A stretch of DNA of 64,000 nucleotides from Paraglaciecola sp. MB-3u-78 (GCF_002835935.1 NZ_PJCF01000008.1:62001-126000); one strand, 5' to 3'; counted from the first letter of the stretch, positions 44,442 to 53,768 are shown. A program made the numbers and translations. Notes: generated by a model not told the origin, from the sequence alone.

Positions 44442-44849
44442 TTAAGGCTCCTGCGCCGCGATAGACACATCTTCAATACCTGCTGCCCGTGATGCATCCA
44501 TCACTTTAATCAAGACGTCTGTAGTGGCTTTTCTATCCGCCTGAATCACCACAGTACCTTGTGGGTTTTCAGCATATAAACGTTCGATGTTGGCTTGAAC
44601 TGCTCGCACATCGATTTTGCGTTTATTGATCCAAATTTCACCTTTTTCACTGATAGCGACCAAGATATTGGCACGGTCTTTTTTAACCGCAGTGGCGGCT
44701 TCTGGGCGATTCACATCAATACCCGCTTCTTTGACAAAAGAGGCTGTTACGATAAAGAAAATCAACATAATAAATACGACGTCTAGCATAGGTGTCATAT
44801 CGATTGTGGCTTCTTCTTCATCCATCAAGTTTTGGAAATGCTGTTTCAT
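44442..44849 (-). CDS. exbD: ExbD biopolymer transport protein
   Basis: 135 residues with one N-terminal membrane helix, MTPMLDVVFIMLIFFIVTASF, containing the essential proton-carrying Asp in PMLDVVF, and a periplasmic domain (INKRKIDVRAVQANIERL, GTVVIQADRKATTDVLIKVMDAS). It forms the proton channel and force generator with ExbB. In TonB2-type systems it pairs with the ExbB encoded just upstream. The 6-bp spacing to tonB indicates cotranslation. Confidence 0.95.
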   Translation of the reverse strand: MKQHFQNLMDEEEATIDMTPMLDVVFIMLIFFIVTASFVKEAGIDVNRPEAATAVKKDRANILVAISEKGEIWINKRKIDVRAVQANIERLYAENPQGTVVIQADRKATTDVLIKVMDASRAAGIEDVSIAAQEP

Positions 44850-44910
44850 ATCAATCTCTATTTATTAGTTTCGTGGAACACCCAATACAGTTTGAACGCA
44901 CAAAGAGCGA

Positions 44911-45435
44911 CTAGGATTTACGTTCCATTCGAAGCGTGTCTTCAAGACTCGCTTTTTCTTTTTTTGCTGTTCTTGCCAACCATGTTGAGGCGAAAACACC
45001 TGACAAAGCACCGACCATGCCTGCCATAGTGGGGATAGTCGCTTTAGACACGCCAGACGCCATTGAGCGTGCGTTTCCTGAGCCTGAAATCGCCATGACA
45101 TCAAATACTTCAATCATGCCGGTAACGGTTCCCATCAAGCCCAGCAGTGGACATAACGCCACCAGTGATTGGATAATAGGGACACCTGTGCTTAGTTTTA
45201 ACGACACCCGAGAAATCATCCCTTGGCGAATTTGCTCGGCATTCCATGATGAACGTTCTTTTCGTGCCATCCACTTGGCAATCACCGCATTTTTGTATTG
45301 TTTGTGGGTAACAAACACATACATGGCACGCTCTAAAATCATTAACCACATAACAAAAATCAATCCGCCGATAATCAGCAGGACTTGCCCACCGGTTTCG
45401 GTAAAATCGCGAATAGTTTCCAGAATTTCAATCAT
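44911..45435 (-). CDS. exbB: ExbB/MotA/TolQ proton-channel protein (short form)
   Basis: 174 residues with three membrane helices (VLLIIGGLIFVMWLMILERAMY; PIIQSLVALCPLLGLMGTVTGMIEVFDVMA; ATIPTMAGMVGALSGVFASTWLART) and the central LLGLMGTVTGMI motif of the family. It forms the pentameric motor channel with ExbD. It starts 6 bp after the ttpC stop. It lacks the extended N-terminus of TtpC, so the two ExbB-like proteins have different roles. Confidence 0.93.
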   Translation of the reverse strand: MIEILETIRDFTETGGQVLLIIGGLIFVMWLMILERAMYVFVTHKQYKNAVIAKWMARKERSSWNAEQIRQGMISRVSLKLSTGVPIIQSLVALCPLLGLMGTVTGMIEVFDVMAISGSGNARSMASGVSKATIPTMAGMVGALSGVFASTWLARTAKKEKASLEDTLRMERKS

Positions 45436-45441
45436 GATGAA

Positions 45442-46830
45442 TTAAGCTTTTTCGCGACTAATGGCTTCAGCACGCTCGGCAATCACGCCTGCCGCTTGCT
45501 CTTGCAATATATAAACAATGCTTTTACTGCGAGTATTTAATATGGCGTATAGGAGCGTCATAGGAATGGCCACAACCAAACCTAATACAGTTGTAACCAA
45601 TGCAGTTGAGATACCACCCGCCATCAATTTAGGGTCACCGGTACCAAACAAAGTGATTGCTTGGAAAGTGTTGATCATGCCCGAAACGGTTCCAAGTAGT
45701 CCCATCAAAGGTGCCACAACTGAAATCACTTTAATAATGCTCAGAGACCGGCCTAACTTAGGCACTTCACCTAAAATCGCTTCTGTAAGGTGCAGTTCTA
45801 GTGCTTCGGTATCCGCTTCTGGGTAATCGTCTTTAGCTTTCATCACACGGCCAAGAGAGTTGTTGTCTTTGAACGTTGCTGACTTAAGTTGACGGTTAAC
45901 CTTAGCGCCTTCAATAAACAAGGCAATAAAACGCCAGACTGCAATCAACAAACCAACCAAGCCCACAACTAAGATGATGTAACCTACTGTTCCACCTTGC
46001 TCTACACGTTCTTTGAGGCTTGGGGCTTGTACTAATAATTTAAGAATTGAACCACCGGTTGGGTCTAAACCAAACTCAATCAAAGCACCTGATGATTGTT
46101 GCAACTGGGCAGCACTGTCGCCATAACGTCCAGCGGGCTGACGAACCAGCTCAGCTACCGAACCAGTGGTGCCGTTGTAATCTAAGTATTTACCATCTGC
46201 AGCCAAAGCAAAGGGGCCAACACGTAACACTTCCTTGTTGACTTTATTGCCACCGGCTTCAATTACGTCGGTCGTGAATGTAGTCACTTTGCCTGACTCA
46301 GTCATTTCGCGCTGCATTTCAAACCAAACACGCTCAATTTCTTCGATAGAAGCCAGTTTTGAAGACGCTCCCATTGATTGGGCTAAGTTATCTAAAAACT
46401 CCGCACGACCGGGGATTTGTGCAGAAATAATCGAGTTTTGAAATTTGCTTTTGGTATCACCTGATACTTGCTGCAATACCCCAAACAACTCTTTTAACGA
46501 ACCTAAACGTTTGTTCATGGCTTCATTTAAGTCAGCTAATTTAAACTCGTTTTCTTCGAACTGGGTTTCCATTGATTCAGAAGTAGCTAAAGCTGCATCA
46601 CGAGTTTGTTTGGCTTGACGTAACATTTGGTCTTGCTCAGAACGTTTGGCGGCAAACTCTTTCTCACGTTGAACATTTTGTTGGTTTTGCTGAAACTGGC
46701 CTTGTTCAAGTTGTTTTAACAAAGCGTCCAAATTAAGCGCTTTATCTTCTTGAGCCAGAACTAAGTTCGAAGCGAAGCCAATACTGGTTATTAATAGTAA
46801 ATTTTTTAGGATATTTTTCATGTTGATCAT
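45442..46830 (-). CDS. ttpC: TtpC: ExbB-like protein with large periplasmic N-terminal domain
   Basis: 462 residues from ATG 46830 (a GTG at 46839 and an ATG at 46821 are alternatives). Signal-like N-terminus (KNILKNLLLITSIGFASNLVLAQ), a coiled-coil periplasmic part of about 250 residues (LEQGQFQQNQQNVQREKEFAAKR; LRQAKQTRDAALATSESMETQ), then a MotA/TolQ/ExbB domain with VVGLVGLLIAVWRFIALF, APLMGLLGTVSGMINTFQAITLFG and VTTVLGLVVAIPMTLLYAIL. This is the TtpC of Vibrio TonB2 systems, which cannot work without it (known for the family). It extends across the periplasm, probably aiding TonB2, whose spacer is short. Confidence 0.92.
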   Translation of the reverse strand: MINMKNILKNLLLITSIGFASNLVLAQEDKALNLDALLKQLEQGQFQQNQQNVQREKEFAAKRSEQDQMLRQAKQTRDAALATSESMETQFEENEFKLADLNEAMNKRLGSLKELFGVLQQVSGDTKSKFQNSIISAQIPGRAEFLDNLAQSMGASSKLASIEEIERVWFEMQREMTESGKVTTFTTDVIEAGGNKVNKEVLRVGPFALAADGKYLDYNGTTGSVAELVRQPAGRYGDSAAQLQQSSGALIEFGLDPTGGSILKLLVQAPSLKERVEQGGTVGYIILVVGLVGLLIAVWRFIALFIEGAKVNRQLKSATFKDNNSLGRVMKAKDDYPEADTEALELHLTEAILGEVPKLGRSLSIIKVISVVAPLMGLLGTVSGMINTFQAITLFGTGDPKLMAGGISTALVTTVLGLVVAIPMTLLYAILNTRSKSIVYILQEQAAGVIAERAEAISREKA

Positions 46831-46843
46831 GTTTGTCACGCCC

Positions 46844-47611
46844 TTAATCCGTCATCGCTATAGGTAGCATTAGAAGGTCTGGTGCGAGTTGCTTCTTCGC
46901 CATACGCAATCCCTTAGTTACTTGAGTACGATAACTTGAAGACAAGGCTTCCCACTCACGGGTATTTTTGTTCCATGTACCTTGTAAACTGGCGTCACGG
47001 GTTTGATAAATCAGTGCAGTACGACCCACCCGCAAAAAATCCACATCCCGCTCTTGGCCATCAATAGTATGCAAACCACTATAAGCTTCGAGTGTTCGGC
47101 CGTAGTCCATTTCAACTTGGTAAGCTTCCATGACGCGGCGAAATTTTTCTGATGGGGCAATATCGGCTCTGTCCATCATGGCTTGTAACTCAACGACACG
47201 ATTGTTTCTTTCCTGTGCAAGAAAAGGCACGTCCAATGCTACAAACTGTGCAAGTCCAGTGATCATGCGCATCATAAGCGGGGTAATTTGACGTTCGATA
47301 ATGCTGACACCATCAATGGATGCATTTAAGTCATCCATTTCTTGCATTTGATTATCAATTTGTTTTTGCAACTGGCCATTGTATACATCCAAACCAGTCG
47401 TTTCTTTATTGATAGCTTTAAATTGCTGTAATTTGTTATCAATTTGATCTGTGATGTTATTGATTTTTTGTTGAGATTTTGCTGCCGACTCATTGATCTC
47501 AGTTGCTTTTTTAACTGCAGGCTCAAGTGCTTTTTCTTCTTGAGCAACGCTATTTCCAGCCGTCATAAATATGGCTAAAAACGCTGCAGATAACTTGGTC
47601 AGTCGTGTCAT
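46844..47611 (-). CDS. DUF3450 periplasmic coiled-coil protein
   Basis: 255 residues with a signal peptide (MTRLTKLSAAFLAIFMTAGNSVAQ), a long coiled coil at about 30-100 (ESAAKSQQKINNITDQIDNKLQQFKAINKET; LQKQIDNQMQEMDDL) and a globular remainder with YRTQVTKGLRMAKKQLAPDLLMLP. It is the recognised first gene of TtpC-containing TonB2 operons. Function undefined, presumably in the periplasmic complex with TtpC. Short GAGGT ribosome site before ATG. Four consecutive Pho half-sites lie 73-112 bp upstream. Confidence 0.9.
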   Translation of the reverse strand: MTRLTKLSAAFLAIFMTAGNSVAQEEKALEPAVKKATEINESAAKSQQKINNITDQIDNKLQQFKAINKETTGLDVYNGQLQKQIDNQMQEMDDLNASIDGVSIIERQITPLMMRMITGLAQFVALDVPFLAQERNNRVVELQAMMDRADIAPSEKFRRVMEAYQVEMDYGRTLEAYSGLHTIDGQERDVDFLRVGRTALIYQTRDASLQGTWNKNTREWEALSSSYRTQVTKGLRMAKKQLAPDLLMLPIAMTD

Positions 47612-47683
47612 ACCTCAAACCCTAAAATTGGATAACAGAAATTTCTGTTATTTAAAAAACTGCGCAGAGGATAAGGGCTGTAT

Positions 47684-47723
47684 GTGACATAAATATTACA
47701 GATAAATGACGCTAAAATGACAA
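47684..47723 (-). promoter_or_regulatory. Pho box array upstream of the TonB2 operon
   Basis: On the minus strand four 7-mers in phase, each 11 bp apart: TTGTCAT, GCGTCAT, CTGTAAT, ATGTCAC, with TTTA, TTAT and ATTT between. This equals two complete PhoB operators (consensus CTGTCAT, four A/T bases, repeat). Its 3-prime end lies 73 bp before the DUF3450 start. Matches by eye; occupancy is inferred. Confidence 0.8.
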
Positions 47724-47888
47724 CAACAATAGTGACAAAATGTGTCTTTTGTTTAAGCTTTTATAAAGAGCCGTGAATACCTTGTTTTACTTGGTCTAAG
47801 GCTGTATTTAGGAAAAAATGTCTAACCTAATACCAAGAGTATTTATCTGATTTTTTTACAAATTAATATTAAGACATGACCATTAAAT

Positions 47889-47917
47889 ATAAAAAAAGGG
47901 CCACCTGAAGTGACCCT
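47889..47917 (-). terminator. Terminator after the TonB-dependent receptor
   Basis: On the minus strand AGGGTCAC, loop TTCAG, GTGGCCCT followed by seven T residues, about 20 bp after the receptor stop. It ends the lipoprotein-receptor unit, so the TonB2 operon needs its own promoter, supplied by the array at 47684-47723. Confidence 0.88.
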
Positions 47918-47937
47918 ATGATAAAAATACGAATAAC

Positions 47938-50610
47938 CTAAAAATCGTATTTTAAAGATAAACTCACTTTTGTTCCTTTCGTTTGAGAACGCAACAGTAC
48001 ATCTTCAAATTCTAAGGATTTATTTTCACCTAAAAGGTTTTGCACTTTAAAGGTCACAGTAGTATTAAAATTTGGATAATATTTATAAACCGTATCCAAA
48101 GAATGGAAGGGTTGTTCATAACTATCATCAAAACCATCTATACCCGGTATCAGTATTCGCTCACCAAATACATTGTAAACAACAGATAAGGAATGTTCCC
48201 CGTTGGCTGAATCATAACCCCCTTGCATATTTGCCACATATTGAGAATGGCCAGTTAAGCGACGAGTTAGATTGGTCACCGCCGCAGACAACCCCGTTTG
48301 ATCCACAATATTTTGCCTGTCTAAGGTGATCTCTGAATCACTAATGGTCAAGTTACCGGATAAAAATATACTCTCCCAAACACCATCACCAAAAGATTCT
48401 AAGCCCTGAAGAAATTCAAATTCTAAACCGTATAACTCCCCCGTCTCTGCATTCGCAATTTTTATGAGTGGAGGGCCATCCTGTGCTGGTGATTGCACCG
48501 ATTCTATTGGTGCATCCATATCTTTATAAAACAAACCAATAGAAATGTTATTACCCGCTTCGCGATACCACTCCCAACGTAAATCGTAATTTAAAATTGA
48601 TGTTGTATCGATGCCCGGAGTACCAGAAGTGGGGAAACCGGTCAGAGGGTCAATAAAGGTTGATGACGACACTTCACGCAAATCAGGTCGAACAACGGTT
48701 TGGCCTATACTGGCTCTAAACTGCATTGAGTCATCTTTAATGTAAGTAAAAGCCAAGGCAGGATAAAAGTCATCTTCCTGAAATGCTAGTTGGCCGCGAT
48801 CAGCGTCATCTGGTAAGTCGATTTGATTCGTTCTTGGATCAAAGGGTGCCACCACTTGCCGAAAGTCTTCAAATCTAGCACCGCCGCTAACACGCCATTT
48901 TCCTTTGTAAAATAAATCTGCTTCCAGATAATATGCATCGACCTTTTGCGCAGCGACATAATCATCACCAGCAATGGTGGTATCACGAAGGATAGCGGTG
49001 GTATTGAAACGACTAGGGTCTGCCAATACCTCATCACTCAATATAGAAAAGAATGAACTACCCACTAAATCCATGCTGTCTGAAAATGCTCGGGTATTAA
49101 TATCAAAGGTACGGCTTTCTGATGAACGTGTTTTAGAGAGAAAGTCACCGCCCACTTTAATTTCTATTTCCCAGTCTTTAACAGAAATAGGATAGGTAAT
49201 GTTATATCCATAGTTTTCTAAGCGGTCATGTAGATTTTGAAACGTATAACGAGCAGCAGTTGTAGAGTTGTTCAATGAACTTTCATTTTGAGTATCAAAA
49301 AAACCATCTTCATTGGCATCAGCTAACACAAAACGCGATTCGACATTTCCAGGGGCGTATCGAAGCGAGCGGCCTAAGGAATACTTCCAGTCCAGTCCGG
49401 CAAAGTTAAGTAACGGGAAAGTATGCATACCGCGTATTTGGTTGGTATACATTTTTCGTTCTTCATATTCCACATCAATGTCGCGGATCCGCAAACCTTC
49501 TGCAAGGTTCAAGTTTTCTGTATTACCTAAACTTTCACTGATTTCATCACTGGTATCGCTGAGTAAAATCAAACTATAATCGATACGATGATTTCGATTA
49601 AAATCAACACCTAAATTCAGCATGTTTGACCATTTCACAGTCGTTTCAGTGACTGAGATATCATCAAAAAACCGCACTATGTTGATCGAATCGCCAACAC
49701 GGTCAGCTTGCTCTAACTCATATTCTTCAGAAACCGTGGTTTCGTTGTCGTAACTGGTGGTCCATAAAAATCCGATACGCCAGTTATCGGTAAGATCAAC
49801 ACTATTACCCAGAGAAAAACCAAAACCAACATCTGGGCCAATACTTTTCAAGAAAGAATCATAGTCTCGATTCACATCCTTTAATAAAGATAAGGCCACG
49901 TCTTCATCTAAATCATCTAAAAATTGTTTATTATCCCAACGAGTCTGTATCGAGTTAGGTACTGCTCTTGTGCCATCATCCCGACCAAGCCAATCCTGGC
50001 TACCGCCATTATAAGAAAAGGCATCCCCTGAATTTTCAGTGTTGTAACCTAAATTACCTGACATATTAAACAAAAAGTTATCTGGAATAGTTTTCAGGCG
50101 AATATCCACATTACCACCACCAAAGGATGCAGGCATTGAGGGTGAAAATGCTTTTTGAACAGATAAACTTTCGATAATGTCTGAAGGGAATAAATCCAAT
50201 GGAATAACATTACGGGTTGGATCAGGACTAGGAACTGCCGCCCCATTTAACTGAGTGCTCGAGTATCTCTCACCTAAGCCTCGTACGTAAATAAACTTGC
50301 CATCAACCAGAGTCAAACCGGTGACACGACGTAGTGCTGATGCCGCATCACTGTCACCTGTTCTGGATATTTGTTCGGCGCCTAATATATCGGCTACAAA
50401 TGCCTGATTTTTTCGTTCCTCTATAACAGCCGTAGCTGTACCTTTTAACCGTGTGCCTGTTGTCACAACCTCATCAAGTACGTCGTTTTCATTTTGACTT
50501 TCTTGGCTTTCTTGCCCTTCTTGTCCTATCACGATTTGCGACAGGGTTAACGAAGCAAGCACGGCAAGCGTGAGTGGTGTGACTCGGAACCTATTTTCAG
50601 GCTTATTCAT
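47938..50610 (-). CDS. TonB-dependent receptor of the Pho-linked cluster
   Basis: 890 residues from ATG 50610 (GAGGT 5 nt upstream; the upstream ATG/TTG codons lack one). Signal peptide (TPLTLAVLASLTLSQIVIGQ), TonB-box-like DEVVTTGTRLKG, a plug with FIYVRGLGERYSSTQLNGA, VPSPDPTRNVIPLDLFPSDII and SFGGGNVDIRLKT, then a barrel ending in VSLSLKYDF. The Arg-Gly-Leu-Gly-Glu-Arg-Tyr plug motif marks a large receptor class distinct from siderophore receptors. It lies next to a TonB2 operon and downstream of a Pho-boxed lipoprotein gene, so its substrate is inferred to be phosphorus-containing; direct evidence is absent. Confidence 0.92.
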   Translation of the reverse strand: MNKPENRFRVTPLTLAVLASLTLSQIVIGQEGQESQESQNENDVLDEVVTTGTRLKGTATAVIEERKNQAFVADILGAEQISRTGDSDAASALRRVTGLTLVDGKFIYVRGLGERYSSTQLNGAAVPSPDPTRNVIPLDLFPSDIIESLSVQKAFSPSMPASFGGGNVDIRLKTIPDNFLFNMSGNLGYNTENSGDAFSYNGGSQDWLGRDDGTRAVPNSIQTRWDNKQFLDDLDEDVALSLLKDVNRDYDSFLKSIGPDVGFGFSLGNSVDLTDNWRIGFLWTTSYDNETTVSEEYELEQADRVGDSINIVRFFDDISVTETTVKWSNMLNLGVDFNRNHRIDYSLILLSDTSDEISESLGNTENLNLAEGLRIRDIDVEYEERKMYTNQIRGMHTFPLLNFAGLDWKYSLGRSLRYAPGNVESRFVLADANEDGFFDTQNESSLNNSTTAARYTFQNLHDRLENYGYNITYPISVKDWEIEIKVGGDFLSKTRSSESRTFDINTRAFSDSMDLVGSSFFSILSDEVLADPSRFNTTAILRDTTIAGDDYVAAQKVDAYYLEADLFYKGKWRVSGGARFEDFRQVVAPFDPRTNQIDLPDDADRGQLAFQEDDFYPALAFTYIKDDSMQFRASIGQTVVRPDLREVSSSTFIDPLTGFPTSGTPGIDTTSILNYDLRWEWYREAGNNISIGLFYKDMDAPIESVQSPAQDGPPLIKIANAETGELYGLEFEFLQGLESFGDGVWESIFLSGNLTISDSEITLDRQNIVDQTGLSAAVTNLTRRLTGHSQYVANMQGGYDSANGEHSLSVVYNVFGERILIPGIDGFDDSYEQPFHSLDTVYKYYPNFNTTVTFKVQNLLGENKSLEFEDVLLRSQTKGTKVSLSLKYDF

Positions 50611-50694
50611 TTTAACCTCATTAGCTGCCAACTACTTTGCAGCCATGTAACTGAACATTGATGATAATTCATTGAAAACTAAACATTTGAAAAG

Positions 50695-50723
50695 CAAGTG
50701 CGCTACTATAAGTAACGCACTTG
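50695..50723 (-). promoter_or_regulatory. Intergenic hairpin between lipoprotein and receptor genes
   Basis: CAAGTGCG, one mismatch, TACT, loop ATA, AGTA, then CGCACTTG: a 12-bp stem in the 162-bp gap. On the minus strand only a weak CTTTTC follows. It may be a partial terminator or processing/stability hairpin setting different levels for lipoprotein and receptor. Confidence 0.55.
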
Positions 50724-50772
50724 TATGCTTATTTTGAACTTAGCGATTTATCTTTCTCACTCTACAATCACA

Positions 50773-53577
50773 TTAAAGGCCAACCGTCCAGTTGGCAGTC
50801 CAGTCATTATCCGCATCTTTAACGGCACCAATAAAATCGACACTAGAGAAGAACGTACCTAAGGTTGTGACATCAGTAGGAGCAGTGGTATCGATGGTGT
50901 AAACCCCGTTGAGTACCGCACTTTGAGTAGCTGCAATAGAAGTACCAGATTGCGTTGTAAACCAAGCTTCTTGGTCAAAATCACCTGAGTTTTTAATGTT
51001 TTCACCACAGGCCAATACAGAGCTAGCAAAGACCAGTTGAGGGTCGTTTGTGCCATCCATATTTGCTTCAAGGGTGGTATCGCCATCTGACAAGTCAGCT
51101 TCAAAACACTCGCCCATTCCAGCAGGTCCGGTTACCACGAAGTTATACAATTGCGCGTTAGTCTGGTCTCTTAATAGCACACCTTCAGAGTCAGATTCTG
51201 CGGTATCAAAGGTATTACCAATAATAGTCATATTCGCCACGGTAGGGTTTGAGAAAGCCGCACCGTCACCGCCGTCACCATCACCTTCAATACCTCGGTT
51301 TGCATCTGAATTATCCGCAGCGTGTTTAACCAAAATAAACTGCATATTACCTTTAAAACCGTTATCCCAATCAACAGAATCATCTTGAATACCCGTTAGC
51401 ACAAGGTATTTAGCGTTGACAGCACCACCGAAGAACTCTACACCATCGTCAGCATTTTTGTGTATTTGTAAATATTCGACTGTTGTACCAGAACCTACAG
51501 CACCAAATGTGATGCCGTTTAATTCGTTATCAGGTGCAATTTCGAATCCGCCGTGCATAACGCGAACATAACGTAACGTACCTGAGTTGTCGGTATCGTC
51601 TGTGCCACCAAAAACAGCACCTTCTTGAACACCTTCAACTTGTAGAGAACACTGGGAACCATCTTGAGGACACTTAGTGGAGTTACCATTGCCTAATAAA
51701 ACTAAGCCACCCCATTGGCCAGCTTCACCGTTATCCAGTCCATCAACCACACCGCCGGACACATGTTGCTTAGAAGTGAAGGTAATAGGTGATGCTGCCG
51801 TACCATTGGCTTCTATTTTAGAACCGCGGCTAACAACTAAATAATCATTACCTGAACTACCGTACACAACCACGCCAGGCTCAACAGTCAAGGTAGCACT
51901 GTCAGCCTTGTCGTCACCAACAAACACCGCACCAGAAAGCGCATAGTGATTACCTTCAGTAAGAGTAAGGTCTGATGTAATACGACCTGAAACTTGGCAG
52001 GTATTAGTTACGCCATCAACCATAGCTATAGTAGTAGTACCTGCAGGGCAACCAGAAACAGACGTCACAACCCCCACTTCACCACCACCAAAACCAAATG
52101 CCCAACCTTGACGCCAGTCATCAGCAGACGTTGCAACAGCCCCAACAAAAGTATTGGTATCAAAGAAACCATCAACAACAGCAGGATCACCGCCAGCAGT
52201 CAGTAGTGTGCTTTGGGATGTTAAAGTGCCGTCTATATTTAAACCAATATTTGAGCGGTCCGCATAAGCTACAAGCTGGTTACCTGACTGACTAGTGGTA
52301 AACCATGATTCAAGGTCAACCGCTCCTTCAGGCGAATTGAAAGCTTCAGCACAGGCGATAACAGAATTAGTTATTGTGATGTCGGCATCGGTAAGGTTAC
52401 CTTGAACAGTATCATCGGTGTCCATTTCTAAACATTCACCCATACCAGCAGAGCCAGTGATCAACATATTCATGATATGTGCGCCAGTTTGGTCACGCAG
52501 CAATACACCTTCTGAGTCAGCGTCAGGTGTATCGAAATCATTTCCCACAATCGTAATGTTAGCAAGCTTTGGAAGTGAAAAGTCTAAACCATCACCGCCA
52601 TCACCATCGCCTTCAATACCACGGTTAGCATCAGAACCATCTGCAGCATGTTCAATATATACATACTGTAACTTACCGTTATAGCCATTATCCCAATCTA
52701 CAGAATCATCTTGAATAGAGGTAAGGACTAAGTGTTTAGCATTAACTGAGCCACCAAAAAATTCAACTCCATCATCGGCATTTGCGTGTATTTGAACATA
52801 ATCAACCGTTGTGCCTGAACCTACACCACCAAAGGTGATACCGTTAAGCTCATTGTCTGGTGCAATTTCAAATCCAGCATATTTAATCACAACATAGTTA
52901 AGGGTTCCTGAATTGTCGGTACTGTCACTTCCACCAAACACAGCACCACTCTCAACACCTTCAACTTGCAACGAACAATCAGTACCATCTTGTGGACATT
53001 TGGTAGAAGGTGCGTTACCCAAGATAATCACACCACCCCATTGACCAGCACCCACTTCATCACCTAACACATCGTTATAAGAAGTCATGATGATTGGCTT
53101 AGCTGCAGTACCTATTGCTTCGATATCAGAACCTCGACTCACAACAAGATAATCACTACCACTGCGGCCAAAGACTATTGTTCCTGGCTCAATCACTAAA
53201 TTAATTGAGTCGGCATTATCATTACCAACAAACACGGCCCCTTCAAGCGCCCACACGGTATCGTTCGTCAATGTGATATTGCCACTCGCGTCTGCATCAG
53301 TTGCAACAAGCCTGCCTGATATTGAGCGAACGTCTACGGTTTTACCAAGAGCAGTAGAAACCTGAGAAGATAAAAAAGAACTGGCTTCACCTGGGCGGTC
53401 ATCGGCTACAACAGGCGTTTCACCAGTGACACCATCGCCGCTGGAATTGTTGGTCGTACTATTATCTGTGACGCTGTTATCAATAGCACCTTCACTAATA
53501 TTGATATCTCCGCCACAACCGGCCAAAAGTAACGCGGCTGTAATTGCACTAGCTCTAAATATATTCATAAGTTCCAT
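50773..53577 (-). CDS. Large lipoprotein with two tandem ~420-residue modules
   Basis: 934 residues from ATG 53577 (GGAG 6 nt upstream; the TTG at 53589 belongs to the ribosome site). A lipobox (AALLLAGC) anchors it. After a low-complexity Asn/Thr/Ser linker to about residue 65, two copies of the same module follow. Each has VFVGxDxADS, LVVSRGSxIEAxGTAAxPI, GQWGGxxxLGN, STKCPQDG, CSLQVEGVxxGAVFGG, FEIAPDNELNGITFG, DDGVEFFGGxVNAKxLVLT, and NRGIEGDGDGGDG. Repeated Gly/Asp strands suggest a right-handed parallel beta-helix, as in pectate lyase-like proteins (inference). A Pho box lies about 65 bp upstream. It is probably cotranscribed with the receptor and may bind its ligand. Confidence 0.88.
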   Translation of the reverse strand: MELMNIFRASAITAALLLAGCGGDINISEGAIDNSVTDNSTTNNSSGDGVTGETPVVADDRPGEASSFLSSQVSTALGKTVDVRSISGRLVATDADASGNITLTNDTVWALEGAVFVGNDNADSINLVIEPGTIVFGRSGSDYLVVSRGSDIEAIGTAAKPIIMTSYNDVLGDEVGAGQWGGVIILGNAPSTKCPQDGTDCSLQVEGVESGAVFGGSDSTDNSGTLNYVVIKYAGFEIAPDNELNGITFGGVGSGTTVDYVQIHANADDGVEFFGGSVNAKHLVLTSIQDDSVDWDNGYNGKLQYVYIEHAADGSDANRGIEGDGDGGDGLDFSLPKLANITIVGNDFDTPDADSEGVLLRDQTGAHIMNMLITGSAGMGECLEMDTDDTVQGNLTDADITITNSVIACAEAFNSPEGAVDLESWFTTSQSGNQLVAYADRSNIGLNIDGTLTSQSTLLTAGGDPAVVDGFFDTNTFVGAVATSADDWRQGWAFGFGGGEVGVVTSVSGCPAGTTTIAMVDGVTNTCQVSGRITSDLTLTEGNHYALSGAVFVGDDKADSATLTVEPGVVVYGSSGNDYLVVSRGSKIEANGTAASPITFTSKQHVSGGVVDGLDNGEAGQWGGLVLLGNGNSTKCPQDGSQCSLQVEGVQEGAVFGGTDDTDNSGTLRYVRVMHGGFEIAPDNELNGITFGAVGSGTTVEYLQIHKNADDGVEFFGGAVNAKYLVLTGIQDDSVDWDNGFKGNMQFILVKHAADNSDANRGIEGDGDGGDGAAFSNPTVANMTIIGNTFDTAESDSEGVLLRDQTNAQLYNFVVTGPAGMGECFEADLSDGDTTLEANMDGTNDPQLVFASSVLACGENIKNSGDFDQEAWFTTQSGTSIAATQSAVLNGVYTIDTTAPTDVTTLGTFFSSVDFIGAVKDADNDWTANWTVGL

Positions 53578-53641
53578 CGTGTGCTCCAAATGCGAATCAT
53601 TTTATAAGAATTAAAAAACGCGAGAAGAATAACGAAGGAGC

Positions 53642-53659
53642 ATGACAGTTTTGTTACAT
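53642..53659 (-). promoter_or_regulatory. Pho box upstream of the lipoprotein gene
   Basis: On the minus strand ATGTAAC AAAA CTGTCAT: one exact and one 5-of-7 half-site at 11-bp phase. It lies 65 bp before the lipoprotein start; TATTCT about 10 bp after it could serve as a -10 element, the layout of PhoB-activated promoters. Confidence 0.72.
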
Positions 53660-53743
53660 CAGATAGATGTCACAAAAGTTTAATATAATGAGTCAGGGTA
53701 AGTTCTAGATAAATTAAGAAAAGTGACTGAACTGCCTATTTGA

Positions 53744-53768
53744 ATGAACTTAAACAGCTTAAGTTCAT
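53744..53768. other. AT-rich hairpin between porin and lipoprotein genes
   Basis: ATGAACTTAA and TTAAGTTCAT form a 10-bp inverted repeat around a short loop. No T-tract follows, so it is only a possible terminator for the leftward porin gene. Confidence 0.4.

Noticed and set aside
44936-45445. 169-codon plus-strand frame over exbB
   Set aside because: Antisense shadow of exbB; the exbB frame has unmistakable family motifs.
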